A stretch of DNA of 64,000 nt, taken from NCBI GenBank assembly GCA_013286215.1, contig JABDGC010000004.1, forward strand, positions 1 through 64,000, written 5' to 3'. The notes under the pieces were generated by a model. The model was not told the DNA's origin and made no database searches. It worked only from the letters and a program-made list of their open reading frames with translations. Shown piece by piece: positions 56,443 to 64,000 of the stretch (its first letter is position 1; the number at the start of each line of letters is the position of its first letter). Origin of the DNA: Gammaproteobacteria bacterium (GTDB lineage: Bacteria; Pseudomonadota; Gammaproteobacteria; DSM-16500). The translations under genes and the position numbers were made by a program.

Positions 56443-57875
56443 GCTTAAACGCTATAACACCGGTCCTTCTTTGCGGCGGCTCCGGTACTCGGCTTTGGCC
56501 CCTGTCCAGGATTTCTTATCCCAAGCAGTTGCTGCCCCTGTTTCACGGGAAAAGTCTTTTGCAGCAAACCTTGGAGCGAATCCGGGACTTGCCCCGGCTG
56601 AATCCGCCGGTCGTAGTTTGTAACCAGGACTATCGTTTCCTTGTGGCCGAACAATTGCGCGAACTCGGATTTGCCGGTGCGCAAATTATTTTAGAGCCGG
56701 AGGGAAAAAATACAGCGCCGGCGGCAACCCTCGCTGCTTTGGAACTGCAGGACAGGCAGAGAAACGATTTAATGCTGGTCCTTCCCGTCGACCACCTCAT
56801 CGAAGATCACGCTCGCTTTGTCGCCTCCATCCGTCAGGCGGAAGTCGTTGCTTTGCAGGGGAGCTTGGTTGCTTTCGGTGTTGCGCCGAACAAGCCCGAG
56901 ACGGGCTATGGCTACATTCAAAAGGGAAAGGCTCTCTCCGAAGACATTTTTCAGGCGAAAAAATTCATTGAAAAACCGGACCTGAAGACGGCGGAAGACT
57001 ATCTGCGTTCTGGCACGCATTTTTGGAATAGCGGCATTTTCCTTTTCACGGTGGAAACCTATTTAAGCGAATTGCAGAAGCATGCGCCGGATATTCTAGC
57101 CGCCTGCCGTCTTTGCATTCAACAACTCAAGATTGACCTGGATTTTCATCGCATCAAGCCCGAGCTCTTTAGTCGTTGCCGCAGTGAATCGCTAGACTAT
57201 GCCCTCATGGAGAAAACCGACAAACTGGCGCTGGTGGCGCTCTGTTCCGATTGGAGAGACCTTGGTTCCTGGTCGGCCCTGTGGGAAGCGAATGAAATGG
57301 ACGCGGACCGTAACGTGATCAAGGGCGACGTTGTCACCGAGCAGGTGGATAACTCTTATCTGCATGCCGAGAGCCGTTTGCTGGCGATCATGGGTGTTTC
57401 CAATCTGGTCGTGATCGAAACTGCCGACGCGGTAATGGTGGCGCACAAAGATAAGTGCCAGAATGTGAAACATCTGGTGAATAAATTGAAAGAGAGCAAG
57501 CGCCGGGAAGTCGAGCATCACCGCTTGGAATACCGGCCTTGGGGCTATTACGAAGTTCTGAACGAAAACCCGGATTTTCAGACCAAACGCCTGATTGTGA
57601 AACCCGGCGCCAAGTTATCGCTGCAACTGCATCACCGACGATCGGAGCATTGGGTGGTGATCAAGGGCAGGGCGACGGTGACTTGCGGTGAAAACACCTT
57701 TGAATTAAGCGAAAATCAATCTACCTTTATTCCGGCCGGAGTGAAGCACCGGCTGGAAAATGCCGGCAAGCAGGATCTGGAAATCGTAGAAGTGCAAACG
57801 GGCACCTATTTTGGCGAGGACGACATTGTGCGTTTTGAAGACCTCTATCAAAGAAGCGAAGAGGAAGTAATATGA
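56439..57875 (+). CDS. mannose-1-phosphate guanylyltransferase / mannose-6-phosphate isomerase
   Basis: 478 residues from the ATG at 56439. The nucleotidyltransferase has LLCGGSGTRLWPLSRISYPK (about 11-30), VLPVDHLI and FIEKPDL. The C-terminal cupin (about 370-475) has RLIVKPGAKLSLQLHHRRSE with the metal His residues and STFIPAGVKHRLEN. This is the AlgA/ManC/CpsB two-domain layout. It makes GDP-mannose for LPS or capsule sugars. It overlaps both neighbours by four bases. Confidence 0.93.
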   Translation: MSLNAITPVLLCGGSGTRLWPLSRISYPKQLLPLFHGKSLLQQTLERIRDLPRLNPPVVVCNQDYRFLVAEQLRELGFAGAQIILEPEGKNTAPAATLAALELQDRQRNDLMLVLPVDHLIEDHARFVASIRQAEVVALQGSLVAFGVAPNKPETGYGYIQKGKALSEDIFQAKKFIEKPDLKTAEDYLRSGTHFWNSGIFLFTVETYLSELQKHAPDILAACRLCIQQLKIDLDFHRIKPELFSRCRSESLDYALMEKTDKLALVALCSDWRDLGSWSALWEANEMDADRNVIKGDVVTEQVDNSYLHAESRLLAIMGVSNLVVIETADAVMVAHKDKCQNVKHLVNKLKESKRREVEHHRLEYRPWGYYEVLNENPDFQTKRLIVKPGAKLSLQLHHRRSEHWVVIKGRATVTCGENTFELSENQSTFIPAGVKHRLENAGKQDLEIVEVQTGTYFGEDDIVRFEDLYQRSEEEVI

Positions 57876-59086
57876 CGCAAAAATCCCAAAAAAATGCGGA
57901 CTTCATCGTCATCGGCGGCGGTATCGTCGGCCTCAGCATTGCGCGTGACTTGAAACGCCGCTATCGCGATTGCCACGTCCTGGTCCTGGAAAAAGAAGAA
58001 CACATCGGCGAACACGCCAGCGGTCGCAATAGCGGCGTCCTCCATGCCGGGTTTTACTACACCAAAGACAGCCTCAAGGCGAAGTTCACCCGCGAAGGCA
58101 ACCGCCTGCTGACGGACTACTGTGTCGAACATAAACTCCCCCTCAATCGTTGCGGCAAGCTGGTTGTGGTCCGAGATGAAAGGGACATGGTCGGGCTACG
58201 GGAACTTTTACAGCGTGGCCAGCAGAATGGTATTGCTTTAGAGTTGATCACCGCCAAGGAAGCCAAAGAAATTGAGCCGCGGGTAAAAACCTGGGAACAG
58301 GCGCTTTTTTCTCCCTCGACCGCTACAGTTTCTCCCAAGCACGTCGTCGATCAAATGTTGCGCGATGCCTGTGACGAAGGGATCGAAGTACTGCTGGGAG
58401 TAAAATATTTAAGCAATCAAGGACAGGTGATCCACACCAACCGGGGCAATTATGAGGCTGGCTATATTGTGAACGCCGCCGGCTTATACGCGGATCTGAT
58501 TGCCAGGAATTTCTCCTTTTCGCAAAACTATACCATTTTGCCCTTTAAAGGCTTGTATCTTTATGCATCCAATCCGCAGGAAAAATTAAGAACGCACATC
58601 TATCCCGTGCCTGATTTACGAAATCCCTTTCTTGGGGTACACTTTACCCTCACGGTGGATGGCGTTGTAAAAATAGGTCCAACGGCAATTCCGGCATTTT
58701 GGCGTGAGCATTATCGTGGGTTATCGCGTTTCAATTTTTCCGAAATGCTAAAAATTATGACGCGCGAATTCGGTTTGTTGGTGAAAGCAGGCTTTGATTT
58801 TAGACAGCTGGCAATTGAAGAAATGAGAAAGTATCGCCGCGTTGTTTTGGCAAAAAGAGCGGCGGAATTGGTGAGCGCGGTGGATCCCAGTAACTATAAA
58901 ACTTGGGGCAAGCCCGGTATCCGCGCGCAACTTTTGAATATCAAGGCACGCAAATTGGAAATGGACTTTATTTTGGAAGGGGACAAACAGTCCATGCATG
59001 TATTGAACGCAGTGTCACCGGCCTTTACTTGCGCTTTGCCTTTTGCGCAATATGTGGTTGATTTGATCCAAGCAAAATTGAATTAA
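57872..59086 (+). CDS. LhgO-like FAD-dependent oxidoreductase
   Basis: 404 residues. IVIGGGIVGLSIARDLK binds FAD; HASGRNSGVLHAGFYYTKDS near residue 48 is the signature of L-2-hydroxyglutarate oxidases. The C-terminal part keeps KIGPTAIPAFWRE and GKPGIRAQLLN. The family oxidises L-2-hydroxyglutarate at the membrane quinone pool. Its four-base overlap with the guanylyltransferase gene and the isomerase 11 bases downstream suggest that here it acts on a sugar or has been recruited to LPS synthesis. This is inference. Confidence 0.88.
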   Translation: MTQKSQKNADFIVIGGGIVGLSIARDLKRRYRDCHVLVLEKEEHIGEHASGRNSGVLHAGFYYTKDSLKAKFTREGNRLLTDYCVEHKLPLNRCGKLVVVRDERDMVGLRELLQRGQQNGIALELITAKEAKEIEPRVKTWEQALFSPSTATVSPKHVVDQMLRDACDEGIEVLLGVKYLSNQGQVIHTNRGNYEAGYIVNAAGLYADLIARNFSFSQNYTILPFKGLYLYASNPQEKLRTHIYPVPDLRNPFLGVHFTLTVDGVVKIGPTAIPAFWREHYRGLSRFNFSEMLKIMTREFGLLVKAGFDFRQLAIEEMRKYRRVVLAKRAAELVSAVDPSNYKTWGKPGIRAQLLNIKARKLEMDFILEGDKQSMHVLNAVSPAFTCALPFAQYVVDLIQAKLN

Positions 59087-59097
59087 AAGAGCTCATT

Positions 59098-59727
59098 ATG
59101 CACTCTCTTATAAAAGAAGAACTGCAAAAATCGCGCGAGCTGATCATCGCGATCCAGGCCAATGATGCTTTGCTCAAAACCGCGGACGCCATTGCCCGGC
59201 GCTGCGTGGATGCCCTGAAAAAAGGTGGAAAAATTCTCTTTGCCGGCAACGGCGGCTCGGCTGCGGACAGTCAGCATTTAGCGGCGGAATTAGTCTGCCG
59301 TTTATCTTACAATCGACCAGCCATGGCTGCCCTGGCCTTAACGACCGACACCTCGGCTTTAACCGCCATTAGCAATGATTATTCGTTTGAATATTTGTTC
59401 GCGCGTCAGGTGGAAGCCATCGGCCAGTCAGGCGATGTCCTGATCGGCATTTCCACTTCTGGAAAATCCCCCAATATCTTAAGAGCCTTGGAAACGGCGC
59501 GTGCCAAGGGGTTGGTCACGGTCGGCTTCAGCGGCCAGTCGGCGCCTTTACTGGCCGAGCGTTGTGAGTTGGTTTTAAATATCCCTTCGCAGGAGACTCC
59601 CAAAATTCAAGAAGGCCACATCCTCTTTGGCCATATTATTTGCGCTGTGGTGGAAGAGATCCTGTATGGCGCTGACTATAATCCCGCGTATAAAATGGCG
59701 GCCGCAGGAGGGAATTTTGCGCTATGA
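59098..59727 (+). CDS. GmhA-like SIS-domain phosphosugar isomerase
   Basis: 209 residues. FAGNGGSAADSQHLAAELVC is the GmhA-type SIS active loop, followed by LTTDTSALTAISNDYSFEYL and GISTSGKSPNILRAL, and HIICAVVEEIL at the end. It should convert sedoheptulose-7-phosphate to D-glycero-D-manno-heptose-7-phosphate. It overlaps the RfaH-like gene by four bases. A second SIS gene starts at 63731. Confidence 0.92.
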   Translation: MHSLIKEELQKSRELIIAIQANDALLKTADAIARRCVDALKKGGKILFAGNGGSAADSQHLAAELVCRLSYNRPAMAALALTTDTSALTAISNDYSFEYLFARQVEAIGQSGDVLIGISTSGKSPNILRALETARAKGLVTVGFSGQSAPLLAERCELVLNIPSQETPKIQEGHILFGHIICAVVEEILYGADYNPAYKMAAAGGNFAL

Positions 59728-60224
59728 AGCAGTGGTTTGCCGTCCATACCCAGCTTTATCGGGAGCCCTTAGCAGTTGCTAATCTGGCCCAGCAAGGCTT
59801 CGAAACCTATTTTCCCTGTTATCAGCGTCAACGCCGTCACGCCCGCAAGGTGGAGGTGATTCAGGCGCCGTTGTTTCCACGTTACCTCTTTGTATCTTTT
59901 GATTTAGAAACCAACGGCTGGCAGTCGATTGACTCGACCCAAGGGGTTTCCTATTTGCTGCGCAGTCAGGGTCGCCCCGCGGCGCTGCCGGCGCAAACGA
60001 TTCAAGCTTTAAAAAAACAACAAGATAGCACGGGTTATGTCACGACCGCCGCTTTGGCCTTATTTGCCAAAGGGGAGCGCGTGCGCATCATCGACGGTTG
60101 CTTTAGCGGCCATACGGCGGTTTTTGAAAAAATGAACGACCAGCAGCGGGTCGAGCTGTTGTTAGATTTTTTGGGCAGGGAAACCCGGGTCTCCCTGCCA
60201 GTTTATGCGGTCGAGGCGGTTTAA
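59724..60224 (+). CDS. rfaH: RfaH-like transcription antiterminator (NusG paralogue)
   Basis: 166 residues. WFAVHTQLYREPLAVANLAQ and the NGN-domain centre APLFPRYLFVSFD with GVSYLLRSQGRPAALP match RfaH rather than NusG. The C-terminal KOW-like part (KGERVRIIDGCFSGHTAVFE) follows. RfaH loads onto RNA polymerase paused at an ops site and carries it through long LPS operons. It lies inside such a locus, and a possible ops site is 80 bases downstream. Confidence 0.9.
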   Translation: MKQWFAVHTQLYREPLAVANLAQQGFETYFPCYQRQRRHARKVEVIQAPLFPRYLFVSFDLETNGWQSIDSTQGVSYLLRSQGRPAALPAQTIQALKKQQDSTGYVTTAALALFAKGERVRIIDGCFSGHTAVFEKMNDQQRVELLLDFLGRETRVSLPVYAVEAV

Positions 60225-60305
60225 GCGAAGGCCTCAGCTCGCTAGAGCGGCTTGCTAAAGGTTGCGCAATTTTTATTCTTTTATCTGGAAGATTTTCACC
60301 CGGAT

Positions 60306-60317
60306 TGCGGTAGCAAT
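60306..60317 (+). promoter_or_regulatory. possible ops element
   Basis: TGCGGTAGCAAT holds GCGGTAGC, eight bases of the E. coli ops core (GGCGGTAGCNTG); the first base and the TG spacing differ. It lies 64 bases before the ATG at 60381 in the leader of the heptose genes. Only one such site was noticed in the locus. Confidence 0.5.
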
Positions 60318-60380
60318 GGTGGAACCAATCATCTAAAATCGATGTTTAGGAAATAATAATAAATAATATTGGATTGATAC

Positions 60381-61901
60381 ATGAGCTTAGGACAAGTCAT
60401 ACGAAAGGAAGACCTTGCCGCCAGCGATGCTGCAGCCTTGGCCATGGAAATTAAAAGCCAGGTGAGCGCAGGTAAACGCATGGCCTTTGTTTCCGGTAAT
60501 TTTAATATCGTTCACCCCGGGCATTTGAGCCTACTGAATTTTGCTGCGGAATGCGCGGATTTTTTAGTGGTTGGCCTGAATCCCGATTCCTACCCTGGCA
60601 CCCATCTTCCACAGCATCTCCGTTTAGAAGGGATTCGCGCCATTGGCTGCGTGGACTATGCCGTCCTGCTGCCCTGCACCGCGGAAGAGCTGATCACCTG
60701 TTTACAACCCGATATCGTCGTTAAAGGAAAAGAACACGAGCAGCATGTGAATCCCGAGCAGGCCGTCGTCGAAAGCTATGGTGGGAGCTTGCTCTTTACC
60801 TCCGGCGAAGCTTCGCTTTCTTCTCTCGATCTCTTGCGGCGTGAATTTCTGGAAGTCGATTTTTCAACCATTCGCAAGCCGGTCGATTATCTCGAACGCC
60901 ATGGCCTCGACATGAAAAAATTGGCTGACGTGGTCCGGGGCTTTGCGGATATCAAAGTCGTTGTTTTGGGCGACTTGATCATTGACGAGTATGTGACCTG
61001 CAATCCTTTGGGAATGTCGCAGGAAGATCCCACCATCGTCGTCATGCCGATCAAGAAAGATCTTTTCGTGGGCGGCGCCGGTATCGTTGCGGCTCATGCT
61101 TGCAGCTTGGGTGCGAAGGTCAACTATTTCACGGTCGTCGGCGATGATGAAACAGCCGCCTTTGCAAAAGAAACTTTGCGCAGCTATCAGGTTGAGGCCT
61201 GTCTGATCAAGGACAAGAGTCGCCCGACTACCTTGAAACAACGTTTCCGTGCCGGCAACAAAACCCTGCTGCGTGTTTCGCATTTGCGTCATCATGAAAT
61301 CGGCAAGGAACTAGCTAAAAAATTACGCAACGAATTGGCCAAGACAATTAAAGACGCCGATCTGGTGATTTTTTCCGACTTTAATTATGGCTGCTTGTCG
61401 CCGTCCCTGGTCGACGCGGCTATTTCGCTTTGCAATCAGCATGACATCCCGATGGTAGCCGATAGTCAGTCTTCCTCGCAGGTCGGCGATATTTCGCGTT
61501 TTCAAGGCATGCTTCTGATTACACCGACCGAGCACGAGGCAAGATTGGCGGTACGCGATTCCGGTTCCGGCTTGGGATTTTTAGCCGAGGCACTTCAAAA
61601 AAAGGCCGGCGCCAAACATGTGCTGATCACGCTAGGCGCGGAAGGCTTATTGATTCAGACGGCCGATAGCACGAAAAGCGGCATTCACATTGACCGCCTG
61701 CCGGCCTTGAACTCCGCTCCCAAAGATGTGGCCGGCGGCGGCGACAGTTTATTAACCTGCGCAGCGATGGCCCTGGTAGCCGGAGCAAATATCTGGGAAA
61801 GCGCCTATTTAGGCTCGATCGCAGCGGCCTGTCAGGTTGGCCGCATTGGTAATTTGCCTTTGACCGCGAATGAGATCTTGCAGGAGTTGAAGAATTTATG
61901 A
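60381..61901 (+). CDS. HldE-like bifunctional heptose kinase/nucleotidyltransferase, reversed domain order
   Basis: 506 residues. Residues about 28-160 are a cytidylyltransferase-type domain: AFVSGNFNIVHPGHLSLLNF holds the HxGH-like motif and VVKGKEHEQ follows. Residues about 190-500 are a PfkB kinase: VVLGDLIIDEYVTCNPLGMS, GAGIVAAHACSLGAK, and DVAGGGDSLLTCA as catalytic motif. E. coli HldE has kinase first and nucleotidyltransferase second. Products should be heptose-bisphosphate or a nucleotide-activated heptose. A four-base overlap joins it to the next gene. Confidence 0.88.
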   Translation: MSLGQVIRKEDLAASDAAALAMEIKSQVSAGKRMAFVSGNFNIVHPGHLSLLNFAAECADFLVVGLNPDSYPGTHLPQHLRLEGIRAIGCVDYAVLLPCTAEELITCLQPDIVVKGKEHEQHVNPEQAVVESYGGSLLFTSGEASLSSLDLLRREFLEVDFSTIRKPVDYLERHGLDMKKLADVVRGFADIKVVVLGDLIIDEYVTCNPLGMSQEDPTIVVMPIKKDLFVGGAGIVAAHACSLGAKVNYFTVVGDDETAAFAKETLRSYQVEACLIKDKSRPTTLKQRFRAGNKTLLRVSHLRHHEIGKELAKKLRNELAKTIKDADLVIFSDFNYGCLSPSLVDAAISLCNQHDIPMVADSQSSSQVGDISRFQGMLLITPTEHEARLAVRDSGSGLGFLAEALQKKAGAKHVLITLGAEGLLIQTADSTKSGIHIDRLPALNSAPKDVAGGGDSLLTCAAMALVAGANIWESAYLGSIAAACQVGRIGNLPLTANEILQELKNL

Positions 61902-62590
61902 AAGCCGTTTTACTGGCCGCCGGGTTGGGAACCCGCCTGCGGCCGCTGACGGAGTCCATGCCTAAGTGCCTGGTGCCGATTCACGGAAAACCCTTGATGG
62001 AATACTGGCTGGATCTCCTGCTGCCGGAGCACGTCGATCACATTCTGGTGAATACCCACTATTTGCCCGAGGTTGTCCGCGACTTTGTGCAAGCTTCCCG
62101 CTGGCGGGCTGCGTTGACGCTGGTGCATGAACATGAATTGCTTGGCACCGGCGGAACGGTACTTAAAAACCGCGACTTTTTGGCAGACGGCCCTTTTATC
62201 CTGGCCCACGCGGATAATTTAACCCGCTTTGATGTTGCTGCCTTTATCGAAGCGCATGAAAGGCGTCAACCCGGCGTGGAAATCACCATGATGACCTTTG
62301 ATACCGACACGCCCAAGAGCTGCGGTATCATCGAACAGGATGCGCAGGGGAGGGTGCTCGCCTTTCACGAAAAAGTTGCGAACCCACCCGGCACGCGCGC
62401 CAATGCGGCCGTGTACCTCTTTGAGCCCAGTGTTATAGCGTTTTTAGCTTCCTTTGAAAAGGAAGTGATCGATCTTAGTACGGAAGTCTTGCCTCATTAT
62501 TTAGGAAGGATGCAGACTTTTCATAATGCCGATTATCATCGGGATATTGGCACCCTGGAGAGTCTGCGTTTAGCAGAAGAAGAGTTTTAA
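61898..62590 (+). CDS. sugar-phosphate nucleotidyltransferase (HddC/mannose-1-P type)
   Basis: 230 residues. MKAVLLAAGLGTRLRPLTES and MPKCLVPIHGKPLMEYW form the nucleotide-binding start. GTGGTVLKN, FILAHADNL and FHEKVANPPGTRANAAVYLF follow. Length and motifs suit a D-glycero-D-manno-heptose-1-phosphate guanylyltransferase or a hexose relative. It begins within the end of the HldE-like gene (ATGA), so both act in one pathway. The base it uses cannot be told from motifs. Confidence 0.88.
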   Translation: MKAVLLAAGLGTRLRPLTESMPKCLVPIHGKPLMEYWLDLLLPEHVDHILVNTHYLPEVVRDFVQASRWRAALTLVHEHELLGTGGTVLKNRDFLADGPFILAHADNLTRFDVAAFIEAHERRQPGVEITMMTFDTDTPKSCGIIEQDAQGRVLAFHEKVANPPGTRANAAVYLFEPSVIAFLASFEKEVIDLSTEVLPHYLGRMQTFHNADYHRDIGTLESLRLAEEEF

Positions 62591-62619
62591 AGAGTGATCT
62601 CTCCTCTACACAAGAAAAT

Positions 62620-62654
62620 CCCCGCTCCTCCACGTTTTTTGTGGAGGAGCGGGG
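62620..62654. repeat. hairpin repeat of the MITE type
   Basis: CCCCGCTCCTCCAC (62620-62633) pairs perfectly with GTGGAGGAGCGGGG (62641-62654). Flanks CTCTCCTCTAC and GGGAGAGGAGGTAG also pair loosely. It is the family A/B core hairpin without clear ends, in a 190-base gap, and may end transcription partly. Confidence 0.65.
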
Positions 62655-62780
62655 GCTAGGGAGAGGAGGTAGAACGCATCTTCCTTCTCTCCCCACTGTC
62701 TCGCTCTGTAGGAGAGGGGTGATTGTGGAAGGTGAGGTTTTGGTCAGATATGAATATTAAATAAAAGAAGAGGTTCTATC

Positions 62781-63716
62781 ATGAAAATCCTAGTTACCGG
62801 CGGTTGCGGCTATAAAGGCCACGTTCTCGTCCCCAAGCTCTTAAATCGCGGCTACGAAGTCGTCGCCTTCGATACCCAATGGTTCGGCAATTTTCATCAG
62901 CCCCACCCCGCACTCCAGGTGGTCAAGGGCGATATCCGTGACATCAACAGCGTTCCGCTCAAGGGCGTGGATTGCGTCATTCATCTTTCCTCCATCGCCA
63001 ACGATCCCTGCAGCGATTTGAATCCCCAATTAACCTGGGAAGTGAGCGCGCTTGCCACCATGCAGTTGGCCGACAAGGCCAAGCGTCACGACATCAAGCG
63101 TTTTATTTATGCTTCCTCCGGCTCCGTCTACGGTGTCAAGGAAGAAGAGCAGGTGACAGAAGACCTGGAACTGGATCCAATTTCCGCCTACAACAAGACC
63201 AAGATGGTTTCCGAACGCGTTCTGATGAGCTATGCCGATGACATGGTTGTGCAAATGATCCGTCCAGCCACGGTGTGCGGCTATTCACCGCGCATGCGTC
63301 TTGATGTTTCCGTCAATCTGCTGACCATGCAAGCCCTCACGACCGGCAAAATCAAGGTTTTCGGCGGCAAGCAGGTGCGGCCCAATATTCACATTGACGA
63401 TATCACCGACGCTTATCTTTTCCTCTTGGATCATCCGGAAGCCACCGGCGTCTACAATGCCGGCTTTGAAAATATTTCCATTCTCGACATCGCCAATATG
63501 GTCACCCAGTATGTGCCGGCGGAAATTACCGTCACTGAATCGAATGACCCCCGTTCTTATCGCGTGAACTCCGACAGACTCCTGAAGGCCGGCTTTAAGC
63601 CCAAGAAAAACGTCAAAACCGCTATTCAGGAAATGGTTGAACACTACCAGGCTGGCGTGCTGAAGAACGAAGATCATTTTTATAATTTAAAATGGATGCA
63701 AAAAACCGTAGTATAG
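62781..63716 (+). CDS. NAD-dependent sugar epimerase/dehydratase (extended SDR)
   Basis: 311 residues with AGAGG upstream. The Rossmann start reads VTGGCGYKGHVLVPKLLNRG, a GxxGxxG with Tyr-Lys inside. The catalytic Ser is in YASSGSVYG and the Tyr-x-x-x-Lys in YNKTK (about residues 138-142). RPATVCGYSPRMRLDVSVN and NIHIDDITDAYLFLL are substrate-side motifs. It modifies a nucleotide sugar, likely the GDP- or ADP-heptose or mannose made upstream. The exact reaction is not determinable. Confidence 0.9.
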   Translation: MKILVTGGCGYKGHVLVPKLLNRGYEVVAFDTQWFGNFHQPHPALQVVKGDIRDINSVPLKGVDCVIHLSSIANDPCSDLNPQLTWEVSALATMQLADKAKRHDIKRFIYASSGSVYGVKEEEQVTEDLELDPISAYNKTKMVSERVLMSYADDMVVQMIRPATVCGYSPRMRLDVSVNLLTMQALTTGKIKVFGGKQVRPNIHIDDITDAYLFLLDHPEATGVYNAGFENISILDIANMVTQYVPAEITVTESNDPRSYRVNSDRLLKAGFKPKKNVKTAIQEMVEHYQAGVLKNEDHFYNLKWMQKTVV

Positions 63717-63730
63717 AAGAGGAATTCATC

Positions 63731-64000
63731 ATGACCTTGCTAAAAGCAATTGCCCCTATCGAGAATTTTTTCTCGGACTATGCCAGCCGTCTGCAGGCCA
63801 TTTTGGCCAGCAGCGATTGGTCCCCGGTGGCACAGCTTGCGGAAGACCTGCGCCGCTGCTGGATCGAGAAAAAACAGGTCTTCATTTGCGGCAACGGCGG
63901 TAGCGCCGGCAACGCTATCCACCTGGCCAATGACTTTGTCTACGGCATTGCCAAGCGCACCGGCGGCGGCATGCGAATCAACGCGCTCTCGGCCAACCCC
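63731..64000 (+). CDS. SIS-domain phosphoheptose isomerase, partial (runs off the window)
   Basis: The ATG at 63731 has GAGGA eight bases upstream, and 90 codons stay open to the window end. FICGNGGSAGNAIHLANDFV near residue 53 is the SIS active loop of GmhA-like proteins. It starts 14 bases after the epimerase gene. It is the second SIS gene of the locus and differs clearly from the one at 59098, so it may act on another sugar phosphate. Confidence 0.88.
   Translation, partial: MTLLKAIAPIENFFSDYASRLQAILASSDWSPVAQLAEDLRRCWIEKKQVFICGNGGSAGNAIHLANDFVYGIAKRTGGGMRINALSANP

Overview
The window looks like the chromosome of a gammaproteobacterium of the order Legionellales, close to Coxiellaceae/Aquicella. 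This is an inference. It rests on housekeeping gene order of gammaproteobacterial type (dapA followed by a BamC-like lipoprotein, the rpsP-rimM-trmD-rplS operon, ffh beside a CorC-like gene), several eukaryotic-like or effector-like proteins (Ras-like GTPases, an ankyrin protein, large Ser/Pro-rich orphans), a histone-H1-like basic protein, and a heptose/mannose LPS locus of the kind known in Coxiella. Positions 1-16.5 kb are visibly AT-richer than the rest and form an accessory island. It ends at a tRNA-Ser(CGA) gene, beside a P4-type integrase, an AlpA-like regulator and a primase-helicase. A 20-bp copy of the tRNA 3' end lies at 3054-3073 inside a ~100-bp direct repeat (3045-3148); a second copy of that repeat at 1453-1554 suggests tandem accretion of elements at one tRNA. 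Island cargo: a partial hydrolase, a TumE/TumA-like and a Phd/PIN toxin-antitoxin pair, a flavin reductase, a three-gene cassette led by a TIGR04255 protein, a RES-domain protein, a CoiA-like nuclease, a Panacea-like/proteasome-like hydrolase/membrane protein operon, an Xre-linked orphan and an HNH nuclease. The Panacea-like plus Ntn-hydrolase operon (7722-9728), with a fossil of its third gene at 5366, is the best candidate for an undescribed system in the island. From 16.5 to 37 kb the chromosome carries dapA, a very short BamC-like lipoprotein, an ArnT/PMT-like glycosyltransferase, a ZapB-like coiled coil, a Lys/Ala-rich basic protein, xseA, two orphan effector-like genes, guaB-guaA, tadA, an RMD1-family protein, an MscS-type channel, a Ras-like GTPase, ogt, and the rpsP-rimM-trmD-rplS operon on the minus strand. 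From 37 to 44 kb an insertion separates rpsP from ffh. It contains another orphan effector-like gene and three related genes (two GTPases with coiled coils, and one paralogue without the GTPase domain) whose upstream regions share a motif. From 44 to 55 kb lie ffh, a CorC/HlyC transporter-family gene, an Mth938-like gene, an ankyrin gene, and the methyl-cycle genes metK, metH and metF. From 55 kb to the window end runs an LPS sugar locus: an adenosine/sugar kinase, a mannose-1-P guanylyltransferase, an LhgO-like oxidase, a GmhA-like isomerase, an RfaH-like antiterminator with a possible ops site downstream, an HldE-like fusion in reversed domain order, a sugar-nucleotidyltransferase, an epimerase and a second, partial SIS isomerase. 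The chromosomal part, but not the island, is sprinkled with short palindromic/MITE-like repeats in intergenic gaps; at least three families can be told apart by eye.
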